A stretch of 64,000 bases of DNA from Prevotella sp. GTDB taxonomy: Bacteria > Bacteroidota > Bacteroidia > Bacteroidales > Bacteroidaceae. A program made the translations under genes and the position numbers. The stretch covers positions 25,251-89,250 of the forward strand of contig JAFVGI010000007.1 in assembly GCA_017475005.1 (NCBI GenBank), given 5' to 3'. The notes below the pieces were generated by a model, which saw only the letters and a list, made by a program, of their open reading frames with translations, did not search any database and was not told where the DNA came from. Within the stretch, counting starts at the first letter, position 1. The number at the start of each line of letters is the position of its first letter. Shown piece after piece: positions 18,915-27,674 of the stretch.

Positions 18915-19630
18915 AGCTTCCCGATACCGCTTCCACCAACGACTTTCTTCTTGGTCTCAATACCGACCAAGAACTGTGCGTCGTTACTGACTATCAGAGT
19001 GCCGGCAAGGGTATGGGCACAAATACGTGGGAGAGCGAACCAGGCAAAAACCTACTCTTCTCTATCCTACTCCATCCCACCTGGCTACCCATCAACAAGC
19101 AATACCTCCTCTCTATGGCAGAAGCCGTAGCCATTGTTGAGGTCTTGGGCGAAGGCTTTGAGATAAAATGGCCCAACGACATATACTATGGTGACAAGAA
19201 ACTCTCCGGCACACGCATCGACGTCAATCTACAGGGCAATTCCCTGAAAGATGTCATCATCGGCACAGGCATCAATGTCAATCAGGAAGTATTTCATAGC
19301 GATGCTCCCAATCCCATATCCCTGAAGAATATTACAGGCACAGACCACGACCGCGAAGTCCTACTGCATAAAATTCTTGAAAGATTCTCGTATCACTACA
19401 ACACCCTAGCCGATTCCTCACAAAAACTTTCAACTTTCAACTTTCAACTTTCAATTCAAGAATCCTACCACAACCATCTCTACCGCCGCACAGGTCTGCA
19501 CACCTATTCAGACAAGTCTGGCACTTTTCAGGCAGAGATTGTCAGCGTAGCCAACAACGGCATCATCACCCTCCGCCGCACAGACAGCACCCTCTCCCAC
19601 TACGAATTCAAGGAACTCAAATTCTGCTGA
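18902..19630 (+). CDS. birA: Biotin--[acetyl-CoA-carboxylase] ligase
   Basis: A 242-residue biotin protein ligase without the N-terminal DNA-binding domain, so it is an enzyme only. Key segments are STNDFLL, GKGMGTNTWESEPGKNLLFS (biotinyl-AMP loop) and KWPNDIYYGDKKLSG with the catalytic Lys. Residues about 175-186 (KLSTFNFQLSI) come from a seven-base repeat (19425-19457) at the junction to the small C-terminal domain. It overlaps the GSCFA gene by 13 bases. Confidence 0.93.
   Translation: MEIIKLPDTASTNDFLLGLNTDQELCVVTDYQSAGKGMGTNTWESEPGKNLLFSILLHPTWLPINKQYLLSMAEAVAIVEVLGEGFEIKWPNDIYYGDKKLSGTRIDVNLQGNSLKDVIIGTGINVNQEVFHSDAPNPISLKNITGTDHDREVLLHKILERFSYHYNTLADSSQKLSTFNFQLSIQESYHNHLYRRTGLHTYSDKSGTFQAEIVSVANNGIITLRRTDSTLSHYEFKELKFC
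19425..19457 (+). repeat. Seven-base repeats inside birA
   Basis: Four exact AACTTTC units (19425-19452) and a partial AATTC. In the coding direction the unit has no stop triplet in any frame; its complement, GAAAGTT read cyclically as TTGAAAG, holds TGA. Confidence 0.85.
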
Positions 19631-19741
19631 GTTTTTTAAGTGCAACAAACTTTTGATATGTCAAAATCTCGATTTGTGATTATAAAGCCACAAAAGTTAT
19701 ATTCTCGTTTCTGCAAGTGACGTGGTAAACACAATTTTGTA

Positions 19742-19799
19742 ACCCCTAGGGGTAACACGTGCAGACTCTAGGGCATCGCACGTGCAGTCTCCTGGGGGG
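19742..19799. repeat. CTAGGG/CACGTGCAG intergenic repeats
   Basis: The gap 19631-19939 holds no gene. It contains a perfect 12-base palindrome ACCCCTAGGGGT (19742-19753) and two units beginning CACGTGCAG (19756-19778 and 19779-19799) that share CACGTGCAG(A/T)CTC and a CTAGGG/CTGGGG core. They are followed by a TATATATATAGATAGATTA stretch and then by the serB promoter. Function unknown. Confidence 0.65.
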
Positions 19800-19871
19800 A
19801 TATATATATAGATAGATTAATGGTACTAATGCTAGGAAATACAAAAGAAAATCAAGAAAAATTCATTTTCT

Positions 19872-19903
19872 TTTGGTATTTTGCTCACTTAATCGTACCT
19901 TTG
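19872..19903 (+). promoter_or_regulatory. Promoter of serB
   Basis: TTTG (19872-19875), 20 bases, TACCTTTG (19896-19903). Two CGCTAAC seven-base units (19921-19934) lie between the promoter and the start codon. Confidence 0.85.
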
Positions 19904-19939
19904 CACTTGAATTTGAACCTCGCTAACCGCTAACAGAAT

Positions 19940-21169
19940 ATGAAACAGGAACAGATACTTATCCGCATTACGGGACAGGACCGTCCGGGACTGACCACGA
20001 GCATTATGTCTATATTGGCACAGTATGACGCACAGATTCTGGACATAGGACAGGCGGACATACACTCTACCCTATCGCTGGGCATTCTTATTCGCATGGA
20101 TGACCAGAAGTCGGGCTTTGCCATGAAGGACTTACTATTCAAGGCAACGGAACTGGGAGTGAACATCGGTTTCTCACCCATCGGTGACGACGAATATGAG
20201 GACTGGGTAGGCCATCAGGGCAAAAACCGCTATATCCTCATGTGCCTGGGGCGACAGCTTGAGGCGAAGCAGATAGAGGCTGCTACACGCATACTTGCTG
20301 ACCAGGGGCTGAACATCGACTCCATAGTACGCCTGACGGGACGTAAAAGCATCAGGAACCAGAGTTCCCACACCCGTGCCTGCATACAGTTCTCGCTGCG
20401 TGGTGAACCGATTGACAGGAGCGAGATGCAGTCGAAGCTGATGAAGCTGTCAAGGGAGATGGAGATTGACTTCTCCTTCCAGCGCGACGATATGTTCCGA
20501 CGCATGCGACGCCTGATATGCTTCGATATGGACTCTACGCTAATACAGACGGAGTGTATCGACGAACTGGCAGAGCGTAACGGTGTTGGTGACGAGGTGC
20601 GTGCCATCACTAAGAGTGCCATGCGTGGCGAGATAGACTTCAAGGAGAGTTTCACACGTCGTGTGGCGCTGCTGAAGGGACTCGATGTGAGCGTGATGCA
20701 GGAGATAGCGGAAAACCTGCCCATCACAGAGGGTGCTGACCGCCTGATGTCGGTACTGAAGACGTGCGGCTATAAGATTGCCATCCTCAGCGGCGGATTT
20801 ACCTTCTTTGGGGAATACCTGCAAAAACGTTACGGCATTGACTATGTGTATGCCAACGAACTGGAGGTGGGCGAAGACGGCAAGCTGACAGGCAGATATG
20901 TAGGCGAGATAGTGGATGGTCATCGCAAGGCTGAACTGCTGAAGCTCATAGCACAGGTGGAGAAGGTGAATCTGGCACAGACCATTGCCGTAGGTGACGG
21001 CGCCAACGACCTGCCGATGATTAGCGAGGCCGGCCTGGGTATCGCCTTCCACGCTAAACCGCGTGTGGTGGCAAATGCAGAACAGAGTATCAACACCATT
21101 GGCCTTGACGGTGTGCTATACTTCCTTGGCTTCAAGGATTCATACTTAGGGGAACAGGGGAAACTGTGA
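19940..21169 (+). CDS. serB: Phosphoserine phosphatase with tandem ACT domains
   Basis: A 409-residue HAD-family phosphatase making serine in the last step of the phosphorylated pathway. Two ACT-like domains (residues about 4-80 and 97-180) precede the catalytic domain with DMDST at 196-200, SGGFTFF and the GDGANDLPM metal motif. This long form with regulatory domains suggests feedback control by an amino acid. The stop codon TGA (21167-21169) lies in the first unit of a seven-base repeat. Confidence 0.95.
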   Translation: MKQEQILIRITGQDRPGLTTSIMSILAQYDAQILDIGQADIHSTLSLGILIRMDDQKSGFAMKDLLFKATELGVNIGFSPIGDDEYEDWVGHQGKNRYILMCLGRQLEAKQIEAATRILADQGLNIDSIVRLTGRKSIRNQSSHTRACIQFSLRGEPIDRSEMQSKLMKLSREMEIDFSFQRDDMFRRMRRLICFDMDSTLIQTECIDELAERNGVGDEVRAITKSAMRGEIDFKESFTRRVALLKGLDVSVMQEIAENLPITEGADRLMSVLKTCGYKIAILSGGFTFFGEYLQKRYGIDYVYANELEVGEDGKLTGRYVGEIVDGHRKAELLKLIAQVEKVNLAQTIAVGDGANDLPMISEAGLGIAFHAKPRVVANAEQSINTIGLDGVLYFLGFKDSYLGEQGKL

Positions 21170-21186
21170 AGAGTGAAGAGTGAAGA
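21166..21186 (+). repeat. Seven-base repeat GTGAAGA, three units, on the serB stop codon
   Basis: Three identical GTGAAGA units (21166-21172, 21173-21179, 21180-21186). The TGA of the first is the serB stop; the next two TGA triplets lie in the other two frames. Confidence 0.85.
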
Positions 21187-21192
21187 ACAAAA

Positions 21193-21224
21193 AAGATGCG
21201 TCAATTTCTTGACGCATCTTTTTT
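21193..21224. terminator. Bidirectional terminator between serB and nifJ
   Basis: A perfect 12-base stem AAGATGCGTCAA / TTGACGCATCTT with loop TTTC, flanked by A and T runs, so it can end both converging transcripts. Confidence 0.9.
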
Positions 21225-21242
21225 GTTATATTGAAACGAATT

Positions 21243-24200
21243 TTATTCTTCGCTCCAGTCCATCTTTGTCTGACGTACGTAGCTCTGATAACGGCGCTTT
21301 GCCATCTTCTGAGCTTCTGCGAACAGCTCGTCAGCCTCATCAGGATATGCCTTCTTCACAGAGAGGTAACGTACCTCACCCATGAGGAACTCCTCGAACT
21401 TGCTCCAGTCTGGCTCCTTAGAGTCGAGAGAGAATGGATTCTGTCCCTGCTCTGCCAGTTCTGGGTTGTAACGCCACAGGTGCCAGTAACCGCACTCAAC
21501 AGCGCGACGCTCCTCTTCCTGTGAGCGACCCATGCCACCCTTGATCTTCAAACCGTGGTTGATACATGGAGCGTAAGCAATAACGAGTGATGGTCCATGA
21601 TATGCCTCAGCCTCACGGAATGCCTTCAAGCACTGTGCATTGTCAGCACCCATAGCAACCTGTGCAACGTAAACGTAGCCGTAAGTTGTAGCAATCATGC
21701 CGAGGTCCTTCTTCTTGATGCGCTTACCCTGTGCAGCGAACTGTGCGATAGCGCCAAGAGGTGTAGCCTTAGAAGCCTGACCACCAGTGTTAGAGTAAAC
21801 CTCTGTATCGATAACGAAGATGTTGAGGTCTTCACCAGAAGCGAGTACGTGGTCGAGACCACCGTAACCGATATCGTATGAAGCACCGTCACCACCGATA
21901 ATCCACTGTGAACGCTTAACGAGATAGTGGTCGAGAGTCTTCAGCTCAGAGCATACTGGGCAACCAGCTGCAGCACCCTTAGCGATTTCTGGCTTCAGGA
22001 TTTCTGCAAGACGCTTTGTCTCATCAGCATCCTCACGCTTCTCAATCCATTCAGCAGCAGCAGCCTGATATTCAGCGCTACCCATCTTCTCGTCGATAAC
22101 CTTCTGCAGGAGGAGAGCAACGCGCTCCTTCATCTTCTTGTTACCGATTACCATACCAAGACCGAATTCGCAGAAGTCCTCGAACAGAGAGTTGTCGAAT
22201 GCAGGACCCTGACCCTTAGCGTTTGTAGTGTATGGTGTAGAAGGAATAGAAGCAGAATAGATAGAAGAACAACCAGTAGCGTTAGCGATTACCTCACGGT
22301 CACCGAAGAGCTGAGAGATAAGCTTAACGTATGGTGTCTCACCGCAACCAGAGCAAGCACCAGAGAACTCGAAGAGAGGCTGAGCGAACTGTGAGTTCTT
22401 AGGACTCTGCTTGATGTCAACGAGATCCTGCTTAGAAGCAACATTCTTCACGCAGTAATCCCACATCTTAGCCAGTTCCTTCATATCCTCTGCATCTGGG
22501 TTGTAAGGTACCATAGTAAGAGCCTTCTCACCCTTCTTGCCAGGACAAACGTCTGCACAGTTACCGCAACCGAGACAGTCGAGTGGACTTGGTACGATAG
22601 CGAACTCCATACCCTTCAGAGCAGCAGGAGCCTTGATTTCCTGTGTAGGACCAGCGAAGCCAGCCTTCTCCTCTGCTGTCATTACGAATGGACGGATAGC
22701 AGCGTGAGGACAAACGAATGCACACTTGTTACACTGGATACAGTTCTCAACATTCCATGCTGGTACGAATGCCTCAACACCACGCTTCTCATAAGCAGCA
22801 GTGCCGTTCATCCATGTACCGTCGATAGTGCCGTGCTTAGCGAAGTCAGAAACCTTCAGCAGGTCACCAGCCTGTGCATTGATAGGACGAACGAGTTCCT
22901 TAACAAATGCTGGTGCATCATCCTCAACAACAGGATCTGCTGGGAGGTTCTTCCATGCTGGGTCAACATTCAGCTTCTTGTACTCACCGCCACGATCAAC
23001 AGCAGCATAGTTCTTGTCAACAACGTCCTGACCCTTCTTGCCGTAAGACTTAACGATGAACTTCTTCATCTGCTCTACAGCCATCTCAACAGGGATAACC
23101 TCTGTGATGCGGAAGAATGCACTCTGGAGGATTGTGTTGGTACGGTTACCGAGACCAATCTCCTGTGCTATCTTTGTAGCATTGATATAGTAAACATTGA
23201 TGTTCTTCTCAGCGAATACCTTCTTTACCTTGTTAGGAATGAAGTTAACGAGTTCCTCGCCGTCGAAGATAGTATTCAGAAGGAATGAACCATTCTCACG
23301 GATACCACGTGTAACGTCATACATGTTCAGGTAAGCCTGTACGTGACATGCTACGAAGTTAGGTGTGGTAATCTGGTATGTAGATCGGATTGGCTCGTCA
23401 CCGAAACGGAGGTGAGAACATGTGAAGCCACCAGACTTCTTAGAGTCATAAGAGAAGTATGCCTGGCAGTACTTGTCTGTGTTGTCACCGATAATCTTAA
23501 CTGAGTTCTTGTTAGCACCAACAGTACCGTCAGCACCAAGTCCGAAGAACTTAGCCTCGAATGTTGACTTGCCACCCAGAGCCATCTCCTCTACCTTTGG
23601 CAGAGACAGGTTAGTAACGTCATCAACGATACCAACTGTGAAGTGGTTCTTTGGTGCTGGGAGCTCGAGGTTGTTGAATACTGAGATAACCATAGCAGGT
23701 GTAACCTCAGCAGAACCGAGACCATAGCGGCCACCAACGATAGATGGACGGTTCTCTACATCATAGAATGCAGACTTAACGTCGAGATAGAGAGGCTCGC
23801 CTTCTGCACCTGGCTCCTTAGTACGGTCAAGAACAGCAATCTTCTTAACGCTCTTTGGAACAGCAGCAAGGAGATACTTCACTGAGAATGGACGATAGAG
23901 GTGTACGTTGATCATACCAACCTTCTTGCCCTGAGACATCAGGTAGTCGATAGCCTCTTTTGCTGCCTCACATGCAGAACCCATCAGGATGATGATATTC
24001 TCAGCATCAGGAGCACCATAGTAGTTGAAGTTGTGATATTCACGACCAGTAATCTCAGAAATCTTCTGACAGTACTTCTCTACTACATCAGGAATATTGT
24101 CATAGTATGGGTTACAAGCCTCACGGTGTGTGAAGAACTCGTTAGGGTTCTCAGCAGTACCACGTGTAACAGGACGCTCAGGAGTCAGGGCACGGTTGCG

Positions 24201-24815
24201 GAAGTCCTCAACGAACTCCATTGGAGTGATAGCCTTGATGTCCTCCATGTCCATCAGCTCTACCTTATGATACTCGTGAGAAGTACGGAAGCCATCGAAG
24301 AAGTTGATGAATGGTACCTTTGTCTCAAGAGTAGAGAGGTGAGGTACAGCAGTCAGGTCCATTACCTCCTGCACAGAAGCAGAAGCGAACATAGCGAAAC
24401 CTGTCTGACGGCAAGCCATAACGTCCTGATGGTCACCGAAGATACACAAAGCGTGAGAAGCCAGTGTACGGGCAGAAACATCGAATACGCAAGGGAGCAA
24501 CTCACCAGCAATCTTGTACATGTTAGGAATCATGAGCAACAGGCCCTGTGAAGCAGTGAATGTTGTTGTCAATGCACCAGCCTGCAGAGAACCGTGTACA
24601 GCGCCAGCTGCACCGCCCTCACTCTGCATTTCCTGTACCAATACTGTCTGTCCCCACATGTTCTTACGTCCATGAGCGGCCCAGTCATCAGTGTGCTCCG
24701 CCATTGGAGACGATGGTGTGATAGGATAAATAGCAGCTACCTCAGAGAACATATAGCTCACGTGAGCAGCAGCCTCGTTACCATCACAAGTGATAAACTT
24801 TTTTTCTTTAGCCAT
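21243..24815 (-). CDS. nifJ: Pyruvate:ferredoxin (flavodoxin) oxidoreductase
   Basis: A 1190-residue single-chain enzyme that turns pyruvate and CoA into acetyl-CoA, CO2 and reduced ferredoxin in anaerobes. The order is: N-terminal pyrimidine-binding domain (YPITPSSPMAEHTDDWA), domain II/III, two 4Fe-4S motifs (CIQCNKCAFVCP and CLGCGNCADVCP, about residues 690-760), then the thiamine diphosphate-binding domain (CSGCGETPY, GGDGASYDIGYGGLDHV, EVYSNTGGQASKATP). The Cys near the end of the cofactor domain is kept. Length is normal. Codon use looks highly biased, as expected for an abundant enzyme. Confidence 0.97.
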   Translation of the reverse strand: MAKEKKFITCDGNEAAAHVSYMFSEVAAIYPITPSSPMAEHTDDWAAHGRKNMWGQTVLVQEMQSEGGAAGAVHGSLQAGALTTTFTASQGLLLMIPNMYKIAGELLPCVFDVSARTLASHALCIFGDHQDVMACRQTGFAMFASASVQEVMDLTAVPHLSTLETKVPFINFFDGFRTSHEYHKVELMDMEDIKAITPMEFVEDFRNRALTPERPVTRGTAENPNEFFTHREACNPYYDNIPDVVEKYCQKISEITGREYHNFNYYGAPDAENIIILMGSACEAAKEAIDYLMSQGKKVGMINVHLYRPFSVKYLLAAVPKSVKKIAVLDRTKEPGAEGEPLYLDVKSAFYDVENRPSIVGGRYGLGSAEVTPAMVISVFNNLELPAPKNHFTVGIVDDVTNLSLPKVEEMALGGKSTFEAKFFGLGADGTVGANKNSVKIIGDNTDKYCQAYFSYDSKKSGGFTCSHLRFGDEPIRSTYQITTPNFVACHVQAYLNMYDVTRGIRENGSFLLNTIFDGEELVNFIPNKVKKVFAEKNINVYYINATKIAQEIGLGNRTNTILQSAFFRITEVIPVEMAVEQMKKFIVKSYGKKGQDVVDKNYAAVDRGGEYKKLNVDPAWKNLPADPVVEDDAPAFVKELVRPINAQAGDLLKVSDFAKHGTIDGTWMNGTAAYEKRGVEAFVPAWNVENCIQCNKCAFVCPHAAIRPFVMTAEEKAGFAGPTQEIKAPAALKGMEFAIVPSPLDCLGCGNCADVCPGKKGEKALTMVPYNPDAEDMKELAKMWDYCVKNVASKQDLVDIKQSPKNSQFAQPLFEFSGACSGCGETPYVKLISQLFGDREVIANATGCSSIYSASIPSTPYTTNAKGQGPAFDNSLFEDFCEFGLGMVIGNKKMKERVALLLQKVIDEKMGSAEYQAAAAEWIEKREDADETKRLAEILKPEIAKGAAAGCPVCSELKTLDHYLVKRSQWIIGGDGASYDIGYGGLDHVLASGEDLNIFVIDTEVYSNTGGQASKATPLGAIAQFAAQGKRIKKKDLGMIATTYGYVYVAQVAMGADNAQCLKAFREAEAYHGPSLVIAYAPCINHGLKIKGGMGRSQEEERRAVECGYWHLWRYNPELAEQGQNPFSLDSKEPDWSKFEEFLMGEVRYLSVKKAYPDEADELFAEAQKMAKRRYQSYVRQTKMDWSEE

Positions 24816-24881
24816 TTTCTTTTTGTTAATAGATAAAATGAAAATATTAATACTTTATACTTTATATATGATTTGTAACTA

Positions 24882-24930
24882 TAACTTTTCAACTTTCAAC
24901 TTTAAACTTTCAACTGACTATAAACTTTAA
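24882..24930. repeat. Seven-base repeats at the 3' end of the ATPase gene
   Basis: Units of the AACTTTC and ACTTTAA/ACTATAA types. The ATPase stop codon (TAA, 24929-24927 on the minus strand) lies in the unit at 24924-24930. In the sense of that gene the units read TTAAAGT, TTATAGT and TTGAAAG, each with a stop triplet. Confidence 0.75.
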
Positions 24931-26117
24931 TATAGGAATCCCAACAACCACAGCGGAATCATGTTATCTGAGACTTTATTAGAGTCATACTGACAATACA
25001 GCGTTCCTTTGTTCTTTGCATTCAGCTTTGTCAGTTCTGAAGAGCGACACACCTTGAACCTATGACTTCCGTCTATGGTATAGTGAATTTCCTTGCCGCT
25101 CTGGTTTACCTTATGGTCCTTCCACAGAGTATTCACCATGAAGGTCTCCATCAGCCGTTGCTTAGTAATCTCCAATTCTGTGAAAACCTGATAGAGGTTC
25201 GGATTATGCAGCATCACCTTTGTAGGCTTCTTCGGATAATCCTGGCCTACAGGGTAGATGATATTTATCAGACGAGCGTCAGCCAAATACTTTATGTAAT
25301 TCATCACAGTAGCTCGTGATGTCTGTATCTCTTTTGCCAAAAGGCTGATGTTAAGGCTGTGTAACTCGTTTGTTGCAAGGAGGTAGAATAGCTTCTTAAT
25401 CTTCGTAAGATACTTCAGCTCTATCTGCTTAATCATAAGGATATCCACCTCGGTCATCATATTCATTGACTTCAGCAGATTCTCTGAAAAATCATCATGT
25501 TCGCGGAACAATGGATAGAACCCATGTTTTATGTAGTCCTCGAAATACTCCAGCGGATTCACCTGTGCAGTAATCTCACCAACGAGTCTCTCCTTGTCGC
25601 TCAATATCTCGTCGAGCGACATACTGCGGAATCTGAGACCAGTCTTAAGATTAAGGTATTCACGGAATGAGAAACCCCTGAGGTTATAGCTCTTTGCTAT
25701 ATCGCACAGCTCGGGGTTCTCTTGTTTCAAACGCATCACACTCGAACCTGAGAATATTATCTTCAGCTTCGAATACATGTCATAGCAAGTACGTAGTTCT
25801 TTGCTCCATTCTTGCTGCTTATACACCTGATCGATGAGCAATACCCTACCTCCCTGACGATAGAACTCGCCAGCGAAGTCAGCAATGCCTCTGCCCTGAA
25901 AATAGAAGTTGTTCATGTTGATATAGAGGCAGCGTCTGTCGTTAGGCTGGAAGCGCTCCTTTATATACTGCAACAGGAAAGTCGTCTTTCCCACTCCACG
26001 CGTTCCCTTGATACCTATCATACGCGCACTCCAATCAATTTCGTCCATCAGTCCACGACGAACAGGAGCATTACATTGCTCTACTAAATAGCGGTGTGTA
26101 CGATAAAATCCATCCAT
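24927..26117 (-). CDS. AAA family ATPase with DUF4143 (AAA_14 type)
   Basis: A 396-residue ATPase: Walker A is GTRGVGKTT (residues 38-46), a Walker B-like VLLIDQVYK follows, and the C-terminal half is the DUF4143 domain, including a winged-helix-like part (TSRATVMNYIKYLADARLI). Such proteins are common and patchily spread in Bacteroidetes; their role is unknown. The Met at 26117 was chosen because the upstream in-frame ATG (26138) lies before the TAACTTTG box, which ends 8 bases before 26117. The transcript therefore has almost no leader. Confidence 0.85.
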   Translation of the reverse strand: MDGFYRTHRYLVEQCNAPVRRGLMDEIDWSARMIGIKGTRGVGKTTFLLQYIKERFQPNDRRCLYINMNNFYFQGRGIADFAGEFYRQGGRVLLIDQVYKQQEWSKELRTCYDMYSKLKIIFSGSSVMRLKQENPELCDIAKSYNLRGFSFREYLNLKTGLRFRSMSLDEILSDKERLVGEITAQVNPLEYFEDYIKHGFYPLFREHDDFSENLLKSMNMMTEVDILMIKQIELKYLTKIKKLFYLLATNELHSLNISLLAKEIQTSRATVMNYIKYLADARLINIIYPVGQDYPKKPTKVMLHNPNLYQVFTELEITKQRLMETFMVNTLWKDHKVNQSGKEIHYTIDGSHRFKVCRSSELTKLNAKNKGTLYCQYDSNKVSDNMIPLWLLGFLY

Positions 26118-26125
26118 GTGAAGTG

Positions 26126-26133
26126 CAAAGTTA
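26126..26133 (-). promoter_or_regulatory. -7 box of the ATPase gene
   Basis: TAACTTTG on the minus strand, next to the terminator of the efflux operon and only 8 bases from the ATPase start codon. Confidence 0.65.
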
Positions 26134-26136
26134 CAC

Positions 26137-26177
26137 AAAAAAGGTAGAAATGCAAAGCAAACATTGCAATTCTACCT
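26137..26177 (-). terminator. Terminator of the efflux operon
   Basis: Stem AGGTAGAA / TTCTACCT, one A-A mismatch, then TGCAA / TTGCA, with a T run on the minus strand after it. It lies 42 bases past the outer-membrane factor gene. Confidence 0.85.
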
Positions 26178-26218
26178 CTTTTTTAATATCTTTTAACTCA
26201 AAAAACCTTCCTAAGCCA

Positions 26219-27640
26219 TTACTTTATTCCACCACCGAGGGCAATATAGAGTGCTATGACGGCTTCTGCTCCATCATATAAATTCATGGCTTCATTGAGC
26301 TGTGCATTAAGCAATGATTCCTGGGCTGTAAGAACCTCAAGATAACTTGCCTTACCATTGTCCATCAACTCATGGGTACCTTTATAGGCTTCATTCAGCA
26401 CATGTATCTGACGACTGTAGTACTCATACTTATCACGTGCAGACAGGCAGTCAGCCATAGCCTCATTAACCTGATTTCCTGCATTGATAACAGTCTGGAT
26501 ATACTTCTGTGCCAGGTCTTCCTCTGTTAGCTGGGCTATTTTCTTGTTTGCCGACAGCTTACCGTTTGCAAAGAGTGGCTGTGTAAGGGTACCGACAAAG
26601 TTCAGAAGGAGTTTGCCAGGATTTGTTATCATACCTCCAGCAGAATTGGTCCATCCTGCTGCGCCATTGAGAGTGAGGCTTGGGAAGAAAGCAGCACGAG
26701 CTGCCTGAGTATTATAGAACGCCTCTTCCATTGCATGGTTAGCAATACGGATATCAGGACGATTCTCCAACATTGTTGCCGGCACACCAGTCTTCAAGTA
26801 ACGAGTGTCGAACATACGCTTGCCAGCATCTCCCATAGCATCTGGATGATGCAGGTCGTCACTACCATACTTGCCGCGACTGATATGCTGTGGAGTAACA
26901 GCGAGCAGACGGCAGATAGAGTTCTCTACGGCCAGTATCTCACGACGGATGTCAACTATTGAGGTCTTTACATTGAGATAAGATGACTCCATCTGATTTA
27001 CTGATGTGCTGTACGCCTTACCATTCTCCCACAGTGCTTTCTGGGTATCCAGCGATGCCTTCCACAGGCTGTCTGTCATAATGAGAATATCAAGCTGACG
27101 GTCGAGAACCTGCAGCATGTAATACTGACGGGCTGTAGTAGAGATAAGGTTTGAGATTACTGCTTCCTTATATATCTGGGCCTGAAGCAATGCTGCCTTT
27201 GCAGCACGCTTTTTATTGGTGATACCACCAAACATCTCCACATCCCAGGACATCTGCAGAGGCAGGTTATAGGTCTCAGACCAAGAACTGCTGCCATACT
27301 TTCCAAGGGAGCCCTGTGGTGCAAGAGCAAATGAGGGCAGATATGCCAACTTAGCCATCTTTAGGGATGCCTCACTCTTCTCGACTGCTATGCGGGCAGA
27401 ATTGAGGTCGGTATTGTTAGCCAACACCTGCTCTATAAGGTTCTGCAGCACTGGGTCGGTAAAGAACTCACGCCACGACATCTGAGCTATTGAAGTACCA
27501 TCCTCTGCTGTCTTTATCTCTTGGCTACTGCCAAAAACATCCGCAGGGGCTGTCGTCTTCTGCTCATATTTATCATATAGTCCACAGCCAGTGAGCATGA
27601 TACTCACTGCTGCAGCAACTAATAAATTTCTGATTTTCAT
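26219..27640 (-). CDS. RND efflux outer-membrane factor (TolC/NodT family lipoprotein)
   Basis: A 473-residue outer-membrane efflux protein with a lipoprotein signal (Cys19 in MLTGCGLYD) and two OEP repeats. It forms the outer-membrane channel of a tripartite pump. Typical segments are NNTDLNSARIAVEKSEASLK, PSFALAPQGSLG and the matching second half RPDIRIANHAMEEAFYNTQA. Last gene of the operon, 34 bases after the pump gene. Confidence 0.92.
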   Translation of the reverse strand: MKIRNLLVAAAVSIMLTGCGLYDKYEQKTTAPADVFGSSQEIKTAEDGTSIAQMSWREFFTDPVLQNLIEQVLANNTDLNSARIAVEKSEASLKMAKLAYLPSFALAPQGSLGKYGSSSWSETYNLPLQMSWDVEMFGGITNKKRAAKAALLQAQIYKEAVISNLISTTARQYYMLQVLDRQLDILIMTDSLWKASLDTQKALWENGKAYSTSVNQMESSYLNVKTSIVDIRREILAVENSICRLLAVTPQHISRGKYGSDDLHHPDAMGDAGKRMFDTRYLKTGVPATMLENRPDIRIANHAMEEAFYNTQAARAAFFPSLTLNGAAGWTNSAGGMITNPGKLLLNFVGTLTQPLFANGKLSANKKIAQLTEEDLAQKYIQTVINAGNQVNEAMADCLSARDKYEYYSRQIHVLNEAYKGTHELMDNGKASYLEVLTAQESLLNAQLNEAMNLYDGAEAVIALYIALGGGIK

Positions 27641-27674
27641 ATCTTTTTCGTTATTGCGTTATTACGATATTACG

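Noticed and set aside
22704-23288. A 194-residue frame on the plus strand opposite nifJ
   Set aside because: It is a shadow of the strongly biased codon use of nifJ, as are several other long antisense frames there.
24927-26117. Mobile-element gene
   Set aside because: The DUF4143 ATPase is patchily spread, but no terminal repeats, target duplications or transposase are next to it.
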